Assembly: GCF_030704535.1 (NCBI RefSeq)
Contig: NC_081820.1
Coordinates: 18,467,501-18,531,500 of the forward strand
DNA: 64,000 bases
Direction: 5' to 3'
DNA from: Vitis vinifera
Taxonomy: Eukaryota > Streptophyta > Magnoliopsida > Vitales > Vitaceae
The notes under the pieces are model-generated. The model searched no databases. It saw only the letters and a program-made list of their open reading frames with translations, and was not told where the DNA came from. The position numbers and the translations under genes are program-made. Positions 24,560 to 35,969 of the stretch are shown here, one piece after another (the stretch's first letter is position 1; the number at the start of each line of letters is the position of its first letter).

Positions 24560-25846
24560 TCATTATGCCCTCATAAGGTTGGGGTGCAGGAACGGATGCC
24601 AAGCTTAGCATGATGAGTTATAAATGGTTTGGTAAGTAAATCAGAGAACTGGTTGGAAGAGAAGACATGACAAACACGGAGTAGGTGCTTGAGAACTTGA
24701 TTGCAAACAAGGTGATAATCAATAACAATGTGTTTGATGCAGAAGTGAAACATTGGATTGAAAGATAGATAAATAGTTCTCATATTGTCATAGTAGATAG
24801 TGGGTGGAGTATAAGAGGGAATGTAGAGCTCTTGGAGAAGATGTTGGATCTAGTTAATTTCAACAACGACAAAGATAATGGCATGATATTCAGCTTTAGT
24901 GAATGAACGGGCAACCGTTGGTTGTTCCTTGAAACTCCAACTAATGAAATTAGCTCCAAGAAAAGCAACATAGGTAAAGGTGGAAAAGTGAGTGTCAAAG
25001 TCCCTTACCCAATTAACATTAGAAAAAACATGTAGGGTGAGCAGAGTTTGACAATGAAGAAAGAAGCCATGAGAGATAGAGCCATTCAAGCAGTGAAGGA
25101 CACGCTTCATCGCATGCCATTGTTGCTTGATGGGTCGGTGCATGAATTGGGATAGTTTGTTAATGGTGAAACAAACATCTAGGGAGATAAGAGAGATATA
25201 TTGGAGGGTACCCACCACATCTCAAAATAGTTTTGCATCAATCAATGGGTTGTCGTCATTTAGATAGAAGGATTCAATAATAGATAGGGGAGTCAACATA
25301 TATAGGTTAGCAATCTTGCATGTTATGCTTGATAAGAAGGTTCTAAATGTACTTGCACTGAGTAAGAAGCATGCCAGAGTGCATGGAGAGAGCTTCTACA
25401 CCAAGAAAGTAGTGAAGATTACCCAAATCTTTAAAAAAGAAATGTGTAGTATGGTTGCCAATAAATGTATTAACTAGTGGCAAAGAGGTCCCTATGATGA
25501 TGATGTCGTCTACATTGACTAACAAATAGACAGTCAATCCATTTTCAGGAAAAATAAAAGAGAAATGTTAGACTTGGAATTTGGGAAGTTGTGAGCAAGG
25601 AGAAAACTCCTTAATTCTATATACCAAGCACGCAAGGCTTACAAAGACCATAAATAGCTTTGTGCAGTTTGTAGACATGAACGGGATAAGCATCATTGAG
25701 GAGCCCTAGGGGTTATGCAATATACACATCATCCTCCAACTAGCCTTAAAAGAAGGCATTGTTGATGTCAAGTCGACGAATAGGCCACCCAAAGTGAAAT
25801 GCAAGATTAAGAATAAGTGGATAATTTTTAACAATGCATACACTAT
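24560..25846 (-). pseudogene. Ty1/copia pol remnant (RT and RNase H), decayed
   Basis: Minus-strand fragments in several frames: RLDINNAFF and VYKLHKAIYGLCKP (about 25790-25630), YLLVNVDDIIIIGTS with the RT active-site YxDD-like VDD (25537-25343), DLGNLHYFLGVEALSMHSGM, VGTLQYISLISLDVCFTINK, an RNase H part FSNVNWVRDFDTHFSTFTYV, ARSFTKAEYHAIIFVVVEIN, and at the end HIVIDYHLVCNQVL and QFSDLLTKPF. Many stops and shifts. The upstream end is cut by a solo LTR at 25847. This copia lineage is distinct from the one at 2941-9633. Confidence 0.9.
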
Positions 25847-27189
25847 TGTTAGAAAAATTAGGCTAATCCAACCTATGGTAATCACCTTAGAGGGGGGTGA
25901 ATAAGGTGATGGTCTCTTTTTTTCAAATTTAAACTATGTGAATGTAAGAGACAATTATATGCAAGTATATAATAAGCAATATAAAGACAATTGCATATAA
26001 ATTAAAGAGTAGGGAAGAGAGAAGGCAAACACAAGAGTTTATAGTGGTTCGGCGCAACCCGGCCTACATCCACTCTCCTCTAGCTTCAATCCCAAGCTTG
26101 AGGTTCCACTAATTCAAGGCTTCCAAACCAAGCCTTCAAGCAATACAATTGGATTATGGTTCCAATTCACCCTTTTGGACTTTTGGCTCCAAGCACCCTT
26201 TACACTTCTCAAGAGATATCACACACTTGAGAAACTTCTTCTTAAAGGTTTACAAATAAATGATCTCACAAAAATCCTAATACAAGAACTTTAAGCTCAA
26301 ATGATACAAAAAAACTAGGATTGAAAGGTGCACTAAGGATATGCAAGTTTTAGAATAATGGTGAACTTAAAAACACTATTCTAAGGCTCAAATATAATCA
26401 AGAAAGGTTTGAGAAGGTTAAGCTTTTTGAAACAATGAAGATTGGAGCCTTTTTATAGAAGAGAAAAGCCAAACTAAGCATTTGGGGGTTCAACTAGTCA
26501 AGTTAGGGGTCGATCGGTTGACTAGTCGTTAGCATTTAATGCTTGACAGGTGATCGTTGGACCTCAACCGGACCTCGATCGGACCTCAACCGACTGAGGT
26601 TCAACCTTGACCGGTTGAACAACCGTTCTGGAATAAAGAGAAAGTTTTTTGCACCCTTGACCGGTTGAGCTGGGGGTCTACCCTGGCCTCGATCGGTTGA
26701 GCTGTGGGTCGACCGGTTGAGTTAGGGGTCGACCCAGACCTCGATCGGTTGAGCTTGCGGTCGACTGGTTCCTCGCCCGGTTGAGCCGTTTTTTGGCTCA
26801 ACAACCAACTTTTTCAACTTAAAACCTTTTAAAACAAGTTTGAAAGACATTTAACACAAGGTTTTAGTTGAAAACATGAAATCATCCAATTCTTAAAATA
26901 TTTAAAACAAAATAACTCTTGGATGATTTTGGTGCATAAGTAAAAAATGTAATGCATGAAAATCCTAGTGCACCAACAACCTTACAAAGAGATCTTATGA
27001 AGCTTGGGTCTTGAAAAACACTTCTCTTTGAGGTGGTCTTCTTCTTCATGATTTCTCCTTGGCTTGATTTGTCTTTGTGATTGCCACTTTGGAAATCGTC
27101 TTGCCTAATCACACTTGAAATATAGTCATTAGTTCTAAACCTTGTTTTGTTATCATCAAAATCAATATTAACCAAACCTTGGTTTCACA
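25847..27189 (-). repeat. Solo copia LTR inserted in the pol remnant, with target duplication
   Basis: Plus-strand ends TGTTAGAAAAATTAGG and CTTGGTTTCACA, flanked by ACTAT (25842-25846) and ACTAC (27190-27194), a 5-bp duplication with one mismatch. In sense (minus) it starts TGTGAAACCAAGG and carries TTTTGATGATAACAAA near the start, as do the LTRs at 2941 and 8449, so it belongs to a related family. The middle (26500-26800) is rich in CGACCGGTTGAG-like repeats, and the 3' side has GAACCACTATAAACTC. No internal sequence remains. Confidence 0.82.
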
Positions 27190-27202
27190 ACTACTATATA
27201 TA

Positions 27203-27759
27203 TGTTGGCAGATCAGAGGGTTGGTCGTGTCCATCAACTCCCTTTATGTTCGTCGTGGGCGCTTGGGTGAATGTACTATAAGGTTAAGGTATGCATCTTT
27301 CCTAACAACAATTGCTTTTAGGAGAGTTGATAGCTCTTGAGGTCCTACAAGTGGTATCAGAGCCGAGGTCATGAGTTTGAACCCCAGGGGTGTCGCTAGG
27401 GGGAAAGATTGTTGACAGATCAGAAGGTTGACCATATCCATCAACTCCCCTTGTGTTCATTGTGGGCGTTGGGGTAAATGCACTATAAGGTTAGGGTATG
27501 CATTTTTCCTAACAACAATTGCTTTTATGAGAGTTCATAGTGTCTGAGGTCCTACAAATGGGATCAGAGTTGAGGCCACGGGTTCGAACCCTAGGGGTGT
27601 CGCTAGAGGGAAGATTGTTGGCAGATCAGAGGGTTGACCATGTCCATCAACTCTCATTATATTCGTCGTGGGTGCTTGGGTAAATGCACTATAAGGGTAG
27701 GGTATACGTCTTTCCTAACAACAATTACTTTTAGGAGAGTTGGTAACACATGAGGTCCT

Positions 27760-27762
<3 letters not shown>
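27203..27762 (+). mobile_element. TRIM element with three LTRs (LTR-int-LTR-int-LTR)
   Basis: Three 147-bp direct repeats, at 27203-27349, 27410-27556 and 27616-27762, each beginning TGTTGRCAGATC and ending GGTCCTACA. They are separated by two spacers of about 60 bp. Each spacer opens with a primer-binding site for initiator tRNA-Met (TGGTATCAGAGC at 27352-27363; GGGATCAGAG in the second) and ends in a polypurine tract (AGGGGGAAAGAT; AGAGGGAAGAT). ATATA flanks both sides, but it sits in an AT repeat. The element has no coding capacity and must rely on enzymes from other LTR elements. Confidence 0.88.

Positions 27763-27791
<29 letters not shown>
27763..27791. repeat. AT microsatellite next to TRIM
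   Basis: About 14 AT dinucleotides directly after the third TRIM LTR. A shorter TATATATA tract precedes the first LTR, so the element appears to have landed in, or duplicated, an AT tract. Confidence 0.85.
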
Positions 27792-27795
<4 letters not shown>

Positions 27796-27863
27796 GAACA
27801 AATACTGTAATAAAAGCATAATACTCTCTAAATTAATAATTATCTATTTATCAATAAATCCAA

Positions 27864-28402
27864 TGTTTTAAAAACTGAACTAGTCATTGAATAAAAAAAG
27901 TTATCAGTTCACAATTCAATGGTTGAATGAATTGTTGAAATGTAGTTGAACCAATAACGTTATAAACGTATAATTTATATATTATTAAAATTAAAATTAA
28001 TTATAAAATTTTTAATATAAATATAAATATATATATATATATAAATTAAAAATCGAGAATATTTATTTTTTATCTTATGCATGATATGAATGTATTAATA
28101 TTTTAAATCTTATTAAATGAAATATATATAATATTTAAATATGAATATATTAAAAATAAAATAAAATTTAATTATTTAATTTTAACTAATTTTATAATTT
28201 AAAAAGTATTATATTATTTTTATTTAATATTATTAATTTTTTTTAGCAAAGAATATAATTCTTTTGTTTGTTGGGTGAAACAATAAGTTAGACGGAGTCA
28301 CGTAATGTCTCAACTCATTCAATGACTAAGCGGTTCACAAGATTGAACCAAACCAAAAAGTTCGATGATTGGAACAGTCGGTCCAGTTTGGTTTTTAAAA
28401 CA
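27864..28402. mobile_element. Foldback/MITE-like element, about 540 bp
   Basis: Left end TGTTTTAAAAACTGAACTAG and reverse-complemented right end TGTTTTAAAAACCAAACTGG match at 17 of 20 positions. The interior is very AT-rich and non-coding, with further GAACCAATAA / GGTTCACAAG segments. No clear target duplication, so the superfamily is undetermined. Confidence 0.55.
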
Positions 28403-31133
28403 GACGATAAATCAATAACTTGCAATCCCCATAATATTACTTTATACCAATTTTACTGTGGTAAGCTTTAAAATGGGTCAAAACTCCATGCCTCCCAAGA
28501 AAAGTGGGCCACAAAGGAGAGGTCATGTGAAAAGCAGCAGTCCTATGGGAGGGTTTTAAAGGGGCCCAAAAGCTAGGTTAAAGGCCCCTAGAACCGCTTT
28601 AACCCAACCCAAATCTTCGTCTTGAAAGTTGTCCATCAAAGAAACTGAAAGATTCCAAGATGCTAAAGCCTTGGAACTTGGAAGTAGCCATGCTTGTGGA
28701 CATAAAAGAAAGTGGATGTTTGGATGAATGGAAAGTTGAAGCCACTTTTTATTTTTCCCATACCCATCTCCCCAACTTCCAAAGTCACACCCACATTCTG
28801 TTGGGATGTGGACAGTGGACCGATTAGAAAATTAAATAAAAGAAAAATGAGCACAAAATATGATTGTAATTTGGACAAAATTTATATTTGACTTCCTCAT
28901 TTTATATTTTAAAAAGAAAAATACAATTTGAATAAAAAATTTTGCAAATTTTTTTTCTATGGATAAAAGTAAGGATAATCATGAGAGGGTTCGAGATGAA
29001 ATCACCTTGTCTTGATCTATTTATTTATTTATATCTATTTTCATTTTATATATATATAAAATTAAATAAGATGGTCAAGAAATTTATATACTTGTGTTTT
29101 TCTCGTTTATTTTTAAAATTTTATTTTAAAATTTTACATTATATTAAAAATAAATATTATAACTTTATTTTTATGAAAAGTAATTATATATAGTAAAAAT
29201 GAAAATTTCAAAAATAAATTAAAATGATTTTTATTTAATTATATATCATTAATATATATATTAAAAAAATTTAAAACTTTAAAAAAAGTAAATTAAAATA
29301 ATTTTTATTTAATTATATATATTATCTAAATCCAATTAAGGTTTTTTATTGACTAAAAATTTACTTTTAACTCATTTATTTTTATCTTAAACACATACTA
29401 TTATCATTTTTTTTCCTTCTATTTTTTCTTTTTATTTTTTTTTAAACTTTCTAAGAACTAAACATAGCCAAACTAGGCTTCTATTTAAGAACCCAACACT
29501 ATGCTTGGTTCCGAAAAGTTTGGATGGAAAATACAAGCAAAAAAAAAAAGGAATAAAAATAGAAAAATTGAAGAAAATAAATAATAAAAAATAAAAATTA
29601 AATCAATAAATTATTTTGATGTACCACTTCCAACTCTTTTTATTTCTCTTTGTATTTATTTAATTATTTTTTATAAAATTAAATAATTTAAAAATATACA
29701 AATTTTTAAATAATTTAAATCATATTTGACTTTTTTTTTTCTATTTTTTTTATAGTAAAATCAATCCACTATCCCTACCACTTACATTGACCGTTAATCA
29801 TGTTGTTTGGCCTTAAATCATGGGACTGTGTCTAAAAACAATTATCTATTTTTTCCAAAAAAAAAATAATTAAAAAAACATATTTAACAATAAAAAAAAT
29901 TAAAACATAAAACATGATTTTTTTTCAAACATATTTAAGTTAGTTTTAATCATTTTAACTTATTTTGTAAGAATTAATTTATAAAATGACAAATATATAT
30001 GAATAATAATTAAAAATAAATCATCACATATAAAATCCATTTTTAAATAATATATAAAATTCATTTTTAAATAATATTTAAAAATATTTGAAGTTTCTCA
30101 ATAGATTTCTATTATGAAAAACATCATAAAATTGGTTTTAAAACTGCTATCAAAAAATATTTTTTTTAAATAATTTTTGAAAACAGTTCTCATGTTTTGC
30201 ATGTCCCATGACCATATATTACCCCAAAAAAATAATAATAATGCCTAAAAAGAAGCACAATTGGCTTTTTTAAAAAAAAGAAAAAAAAGAAAAAGAAAAA
30301 GCACGTATAAAATTAACTTCTTTTCCGGTGATTATTGTAATTTGCTTTTAATAATCTATGGGGGAAAACAAAGGTGGAAGTGCATTACAACTGGGCAGGT
30401 GGATTGTGCAGCCCTATATATTCCATTCTCCCTCAAAAGACTCGTTTTCGCTTGTGAGCCTCTCTGCTTGGGGGCACAAAATATTTGTTGGGATACGTTT
30501 GGAAGTAATTTCAGGTAAAAATGGTTTTATTTTTATTTTTTAAAATATTTTTATTAGAAGTGAATTTATAAAAAATACAGTCAACATTTAGATATGAATA
30601 AAAAAAAAATACTTTTGATATGAATGGACATAAAAGTGGGCATTTGGATACCAAATGCATTAATTGTTGTGCATTTTTTTAGAAGTGCAAAAAAATCCTT
30701 TCTTCAATGTTTTTGTACATTGAAAATAATTAGGAAAATGAAAGAAAAAAAAAGTATAAATAAATAAAAACAAAGCGTAGAGATATACAAACAAGTAAGA
30801 TTATAATACAAATTATGAGACTTAAAATACATATATGTGACAGACTTAATGATAGGTGCCTTTTCAATACCTATTAAAAAAAGTATTATTTAGTACTTTA
30901 AATAAATGAATATTTGATTAAAAGGAATCATATTATCCTCAAATTATGAATTTAACCATTTTTATGTTTTTCTTTAAAAGGTAATTTTTTTTAACATAAA
31001 TGTCTTTTACCATTTCAAGTATTTACTTATAGGTTTTCAAAGAAAATCTCATTTTTATAAGAAAATAGTAAAAGCATTTTTGTCCAAATAAGACCAAAAA
31101 AAGGACAAAGAGTTAAATTTTAAAAATTGGGTT
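28403..31133. other. AT-rich intergenic, no gene seen
   Basis: A less AT-rich island at 28480-28830 has no recognisable protein on either strand. The remainder is poly(A)/poly(T)-rich. A segment at about 30380-30440 (GGTGGATTGTGCAGCCCTAT) has a weaker relative at 31990-32015 (GTAGATTGTGCAGCCCTAAA), suggesting an old duplication. Confidence 0.6.
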
Positions 31134-31644
31134 TTCACGAACTTTGTTAATCAAATAACCCTTAAATAAATTCTATCGTAGTCATATTATGGATGACAAT
31201 AACTCGGGTTTTTTCAAGTACCCACCATGTCCCTAATGAGACTAGTTTGAATTTTAACTAAACGGATTTAGGATGAGTTTTGGGTGGGTTTAAGTATTAC
31301 TTTGTCTCGTCCCGCTCTGCCCCGATTATATAAAAAATTAACTTTTAAAATTTAAAAGTAATTTAAAAAAAAAAAATTAAATGGGATGATTTCACGAACT
31401 TTGTTAATCAAATAACCCTTAAATAAATTCTATCGTAGTCATATTATGGATGACAATAACTCGGGTTTTTTCAAGTACCCACCATGTCCCTAATGAGACT
31501 AGTTTGAATTTTAACTAAACGGATTTAGGATGAGTTTTGGGTGGGTTTAAGTATTACTTTGTCTCGCCCCGCTCTGCCTCGATTATATAAAAAATTAACT
31601 TTTAAAATTTAAAAGTAATTTAAAAAAAAAAAATTAAATGGGAT
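31134..31644. repeat. 257-bp tandem duplication, two nearly identical copies
   Basis: Copies start TTCACGAACTTTGTTAATC at 31134 and 31391. They agree across their length apart from very few substitutions (for example CGTCCCG against CGCCCCG, and CTGCCCCG against CTGCCTCG). The unit overlaps the left part of a MITE-like repeat. Confidence 0.93.
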
Positions 31645-31790
31645 GAAGGTATAAGAAATTCTCATACCCACCCAGACCTGCCCTACTCCGTTTAATTTTT
31701 TAAATGAGACAAGCATAAAAATTATTTTGAATAAACAGGTGGGGTTAGGATGGGGGCGACCCGTCCCGAACTCGTTCTGTTATCATTCTT
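31191..31790. mobile_element. MITE-like element (GGATGACAAT family), internally duplicated
   Basis: Left GGATGACAATAACTCGGG and right reverse-complemented AAGAATGATAACAGAACGAG are imperfect inverted ends. GGGTGGGTTT and GGGGCGACCCGTCCC stretches lie inside. It resembles the element at 35518-35969. The tandem duplication above lengthens it. Confidence 0.5.
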
Positions 31791-33281
31791 AGGCGTTACA
31801 TCATTATTTATTGACACTTAAAAAGAAGTGTGACCGGCCAAAAAAGTTGTGGTTGTAATTTTCTTCTAATAATCTAAGAGTAATAATAATTAATTTATAA
31901 AAAAATGAAAAAAGAAAAAGAAAAACTAAGTGGAAGATTGATTTTTGGTCCCCAACAAGATGTGCATTTCAAGTTTCAACTAGCTCAGTAGATTGTGCAG
32001 CCCTAAATATTCCATCCTACAAAGAATAAGGGAAAGAGAAGACTTTTTTCCTCTCCCCCTAAAGCTGCTTAATTTATGCCAAGGAATCTATTCCCCATGC
32101 ATAAATGAAATATTAAGAGAAAAACATCTTAATAATATAATCAATTTTAAATTATATCCTTTTCAAATTTAAGGGTGCATCCATAATTGTTTCGATTTCT
32201 TTCTTCTTTCAACAAATCATGCATCCTATCACTTATGGGCTTTAGTTAATGGTGAACTATTGTTGATTTTTTTTAATCCATTATATGTAAGATTTATTAT
32301 CCAATTATTGATAATATATTATCAACTAGTTTTGGGTAGACAATTTTAGATTTAATTGGATCATATTTGAGTTTCAAATGATTTTCAAAATTTACTAGAC
32401 TCATTATATCTAATGCATTAAATCTCAATTGATTTGTAATTTATTTACCAATTAAAGTTTTTGAAAAAACATAATGATATGTAAAAGAAAAATAACAAAG
32501 TTATTCGGATTAGTTTTGATTTATGAATTTCTAGTTAATTGAATAAGTTTTTAAACTTTGAAATTATTCTAAAAAAATTTATTAGGAAATTAAACCCATT
32601 AGTCTTTCTTAATTTAAAGTTCATTTGCTAAATTAACAAAAATGAAAAAAGAAGAAAGAAAAAAAAAAGAAGAGAAATAGTTATATTAATTCCAAGGTTT
32701 GAAATATTGATAAACACGTATATATGTGTACTTAGATTTTACAAATATATATAAAATATTAGAGAAATATCGGTGAATATTTTGACAAAAATATCGATCA
32801 AATAGAAATGATTCAAAATTCATGAAAATACTTAGAAAACTTAAAAAAAATGATAAAATAAATAAGAATACATATATTAAAGTTATTCTATAAGTGTAAT
32901 TGACATAAGTATGATTAAAGATAATATTTATCATTTTTTTATAAAAAAATTCTTTTAATATATTTATATTTATTTATTTTAAAAAATTTAAAATACTTTT
33001 ATTAAAACATGTTTGATTACATTTTAAATAAAAAAATCACATTGATTTATATAAAATGCTTTATTTGAAATTTAATTTCTAAAATTTTACAACTTCTTCA
33101 ATTAACATTAATTTATTTAAATAATTTAAAAAGTATAATAATAGTTTATCTTATCAAATTAATTTTAATTTATAAAATATTAGAACTCTATTATTTTTTT
33201 TTTATTTTAACAAATTTTGAATAAATTTATATTTTTAATATTTTAAAATAAAATCATTCAAAATTATATATGATTTTTTAA

Positions 33282-33317
<36 letters not shown>

Positions 33318-33639
33318 TAATTATCATGTAAATGATGGTTTTTATACTTTTAATAATCAATTAAATAAATTTTAAAATAAAAGATGTAGAATTAATTTAT
33401 TTATTAAAATGTTTTTTTAATAATGGTTTTTAACATAACTTGTGTGTATATATTTAACAAGGACAAGTCAACCCAGGTGGTTACTACCATTCATCCCAGG
33501 CCTTTTGTACAAAATTAAAGGAAAATAATGTTTCTTTCTTAAATAGAATATTATTTTGTAATTTGATGGATGATATAAAAGGTATTGGCATTGTAAAGTG
33601 GTAACAATAGTCTTACCGAATTTTGAATCTAGGTGTTAA
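31791..33639. other. AT-rich intergenic, no gene seen
   Basis: Long poly(A)/poly(T) and TA tracts, including a TA microsatellite at about 33283-33312. No credible coding on either strand. Confidence 0.65.
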
Positions 33640-34060
33640 AAATTTATGGTAAAATCTATATTATTGAACAAAGGTACAAACAAATGACACTAAATTACGA
33701 AAGATGATGTTGAAATTCTATAACGATTTATGGTGAAAAATAATAGAAAAACAAAAAAGAAAGAACATGCAAATTTAACATGGTTCGATTAATTGCCTAC
33801 ATCCACGAGAATAGGAAAGAAGATTTTCACAATGTATCAAATTAGGGTTACATAAAATGATATTTATATTAACCCTTAGGAATGAAAATTCTAAAAATAT
33901 CCTTAAACCGTACCGTGGGGAGCAACACCTATCGTTCGCCCCACAACAAAAGAAGTACAAGCCTGAATGACAAATGTCGTCACTCCGCTTTGCTCCGACA
34001 TTTGCCAATTTTTCTCCATATGTCTTTTCGTCCAAATATGAGTCACATACTATAACAAAT
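33640..34060 (-). repeat. Copia-type LTR fragment, antisense
   Basis: On the minus strand the segment around 33775-33815 reads TCTCGTGGATGTAGGC followed by AATTAATCGAACCATGTTAA. This is the GTGGATGTAGGC...GAACCA signature of Ty1/copia LTRs. The region upstream (to about 34060) is GC-richer and LTR-like. Ends were not found. Confidence 0.4.
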
Positions 34061-35517
34061 GAAATCAAGGTACAAAAGGGATGAAACCAAAATAAAAGAA
34101 TATGAAATGAAAATACAAAATAATAAGTCCCTATATACGACACAACTAAAATAAAACTTAAATTCAAAGTCACAACTAAAATAAACTTAAATACAAAGTC
34201 ATGAGAGCCAAATTATGCATGTAGCATTAGTTGATGATAGTGCCTTTTTAATTCATAACAAAAAAAAAAAAAACATTTTGGTAATGTAATAGGACCTCTT
34301 GAGTTCCCTCCAAGAAAAAATGAAAGAAAAGAAAAGGGTCCCACTCAACCAAAAATCATCCCTCAATTTGAATCACACAAAAATTGTCAGTACTAACTCT
34401 TAAAGGAAACAAAAATCCCTCTCTCATACCTAACTCTTAAATTTGAAATTAGAATTTGCTTGAACAAGAACTACCTTAATCTAAAACAACCTTACACCTC
34501 TAGTCTTGAATATACATTCCAAGCCTACATAGACACAAGGAAGGAATATTCTAATTAAATTGACTAGAAGAGGAACGGAACTAGCAATAGCATGGGAGGA
34601 ACATGGAGAAATATAAAAGCCAACAGCAAGAGAAGCTAACTAAGCTTGCAGGTGATTCAAATGGGATCATCAAATCGAGCTCTGAAACTCTCAATGAGCT
34701 AGTCAAAGCCTTAATATTAACATTAAATACATACCCGAACCATAATGCACTAGATGAGGTTTTCAGACACTAGCACTGGCTAGTTCGGCACCTCTCAGGT
34801 ACTAGACAATCCAATACTCTATTCACCCGGCACCCTAAATCTAAAGAGGACCTCGCAACATCAAGAACCAGGCCAAGCATATGGAGGGTCTCCCTGACAA
34901 TATGGCAAGGTCTCGGGCACCTGGTCTCAATATCCATTATAAACAATTTGTACTCTGCTAAAGAAAAGTGAATTTCATGGCTCAACTTTTTGCACAACCA
35001 AAATTCAAAGGAAAGATAGAATGTTAGAAACAAAATCTAGCCTTCCTAATAGAACTTAAAGTGATAATTAGAAAACACAAAGAGCAAGAAAATGGATAGA
35101 AAAAAAGAAAAAGAAAAAGAAAAATACAATTAAAGAAAAAGTGAAAGAGTAATTGGCCATGGCAAATCTCTAATAATTAAAATTCAATTTTAAAAAAATA
35201 AAAAATTGAAATTTGAGACACCAATTAATAATATTTTTTGTAATAAATTATAAATTATACAAGTATTAAAAGAAGATAAATTAAGTTTATATCAATTTTG
35301 AATTTTATCAAAAATAAAAATAAAAATTTTAGTTTTTTATGTTGATTATTAATATAAAAAAAAGCCCTATGACAAACAATAATTTTTATTTTTTTTTAAA
35401 ATAGGAACTAATTAAAAAAAATTCCATTTTTATATTTATTGGATATTTAAATATATATATATATATATATATATATAACTCAAGTGGTTCTCTATCATCA
35501 CCACCTTCCCTCTCTAA
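34061..35517. other. Intergenic, no gene recognised
   Basis: Mixed composition at 34270-35040, then AT-rich. An 87-codon minus-strand open frame at 35033-34770 includes FIMDIETRCPRPCHIVRETL but matches nothing I recognise. A TA/AT microsatellite lies at about 35450-35477. Confidence 0.5.
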
Positions 35518-35969
35518 GAATGCCAATGGGGTGGGTTCGGGTTGCCCCGATCCCAACCCTATCCCATTTATTAAAAACAATTTTTATCCTCGTCTTATTT
35601 AAAAAATTAAATGGGAATTCCCATACCCGTCCCGCCCATTTAACTTTTTTTTAAAAAAAAAAAAAAAATTTACTTTTAAAATTTTTAATTACATTAAAAT
35701 AAATATATTTTATAAATAATAAAATTATTATATTTTTTATAACTTATTTTATTATTATTTTTATTATTATATATATATTAAAAATAGTAAAATAAAATTT
35801 TAAATTAAATTAAATTTTATATATAATTGGGGCGGGGCAGGATAGGACAATACTCAACCCGTCCCGGGTTTAAAAAAAAAATCTCATATCCGTCCCAAAC
35901 CCGTTTATTAAATTTAAACTCCGTTCCATTAGGGGCGGGTGCCCAAAAAATCTGCCCCATTGTCATCCC
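35518..35969. mobile_element. MITE-like element with GGGGCGGG-rich ends, about 450 bp
   Basis: Left end GAATGCCAATGGGGTGGG and reverse-complemented right end GGATGACAATGGGGCAGA are imperfect inverted repeats. The subterminal regions are rich in CCCGTCCC/GGGGCGGG and the centre is very AT-rich. This GGATGACAATGGGGCGGG type is a widespread non-autonomous repeat in dicots. Confidence 0.6.

Noticed and set aside
27352..27399. tRNA gene suggested by TGGTATCAGAGC plus TTTGAACCCC
   Set aside because: There is no cloverleaf. The first motif is a retrotransposon primer-binding site between two LTRs, and the second is a lone B-box-like word.
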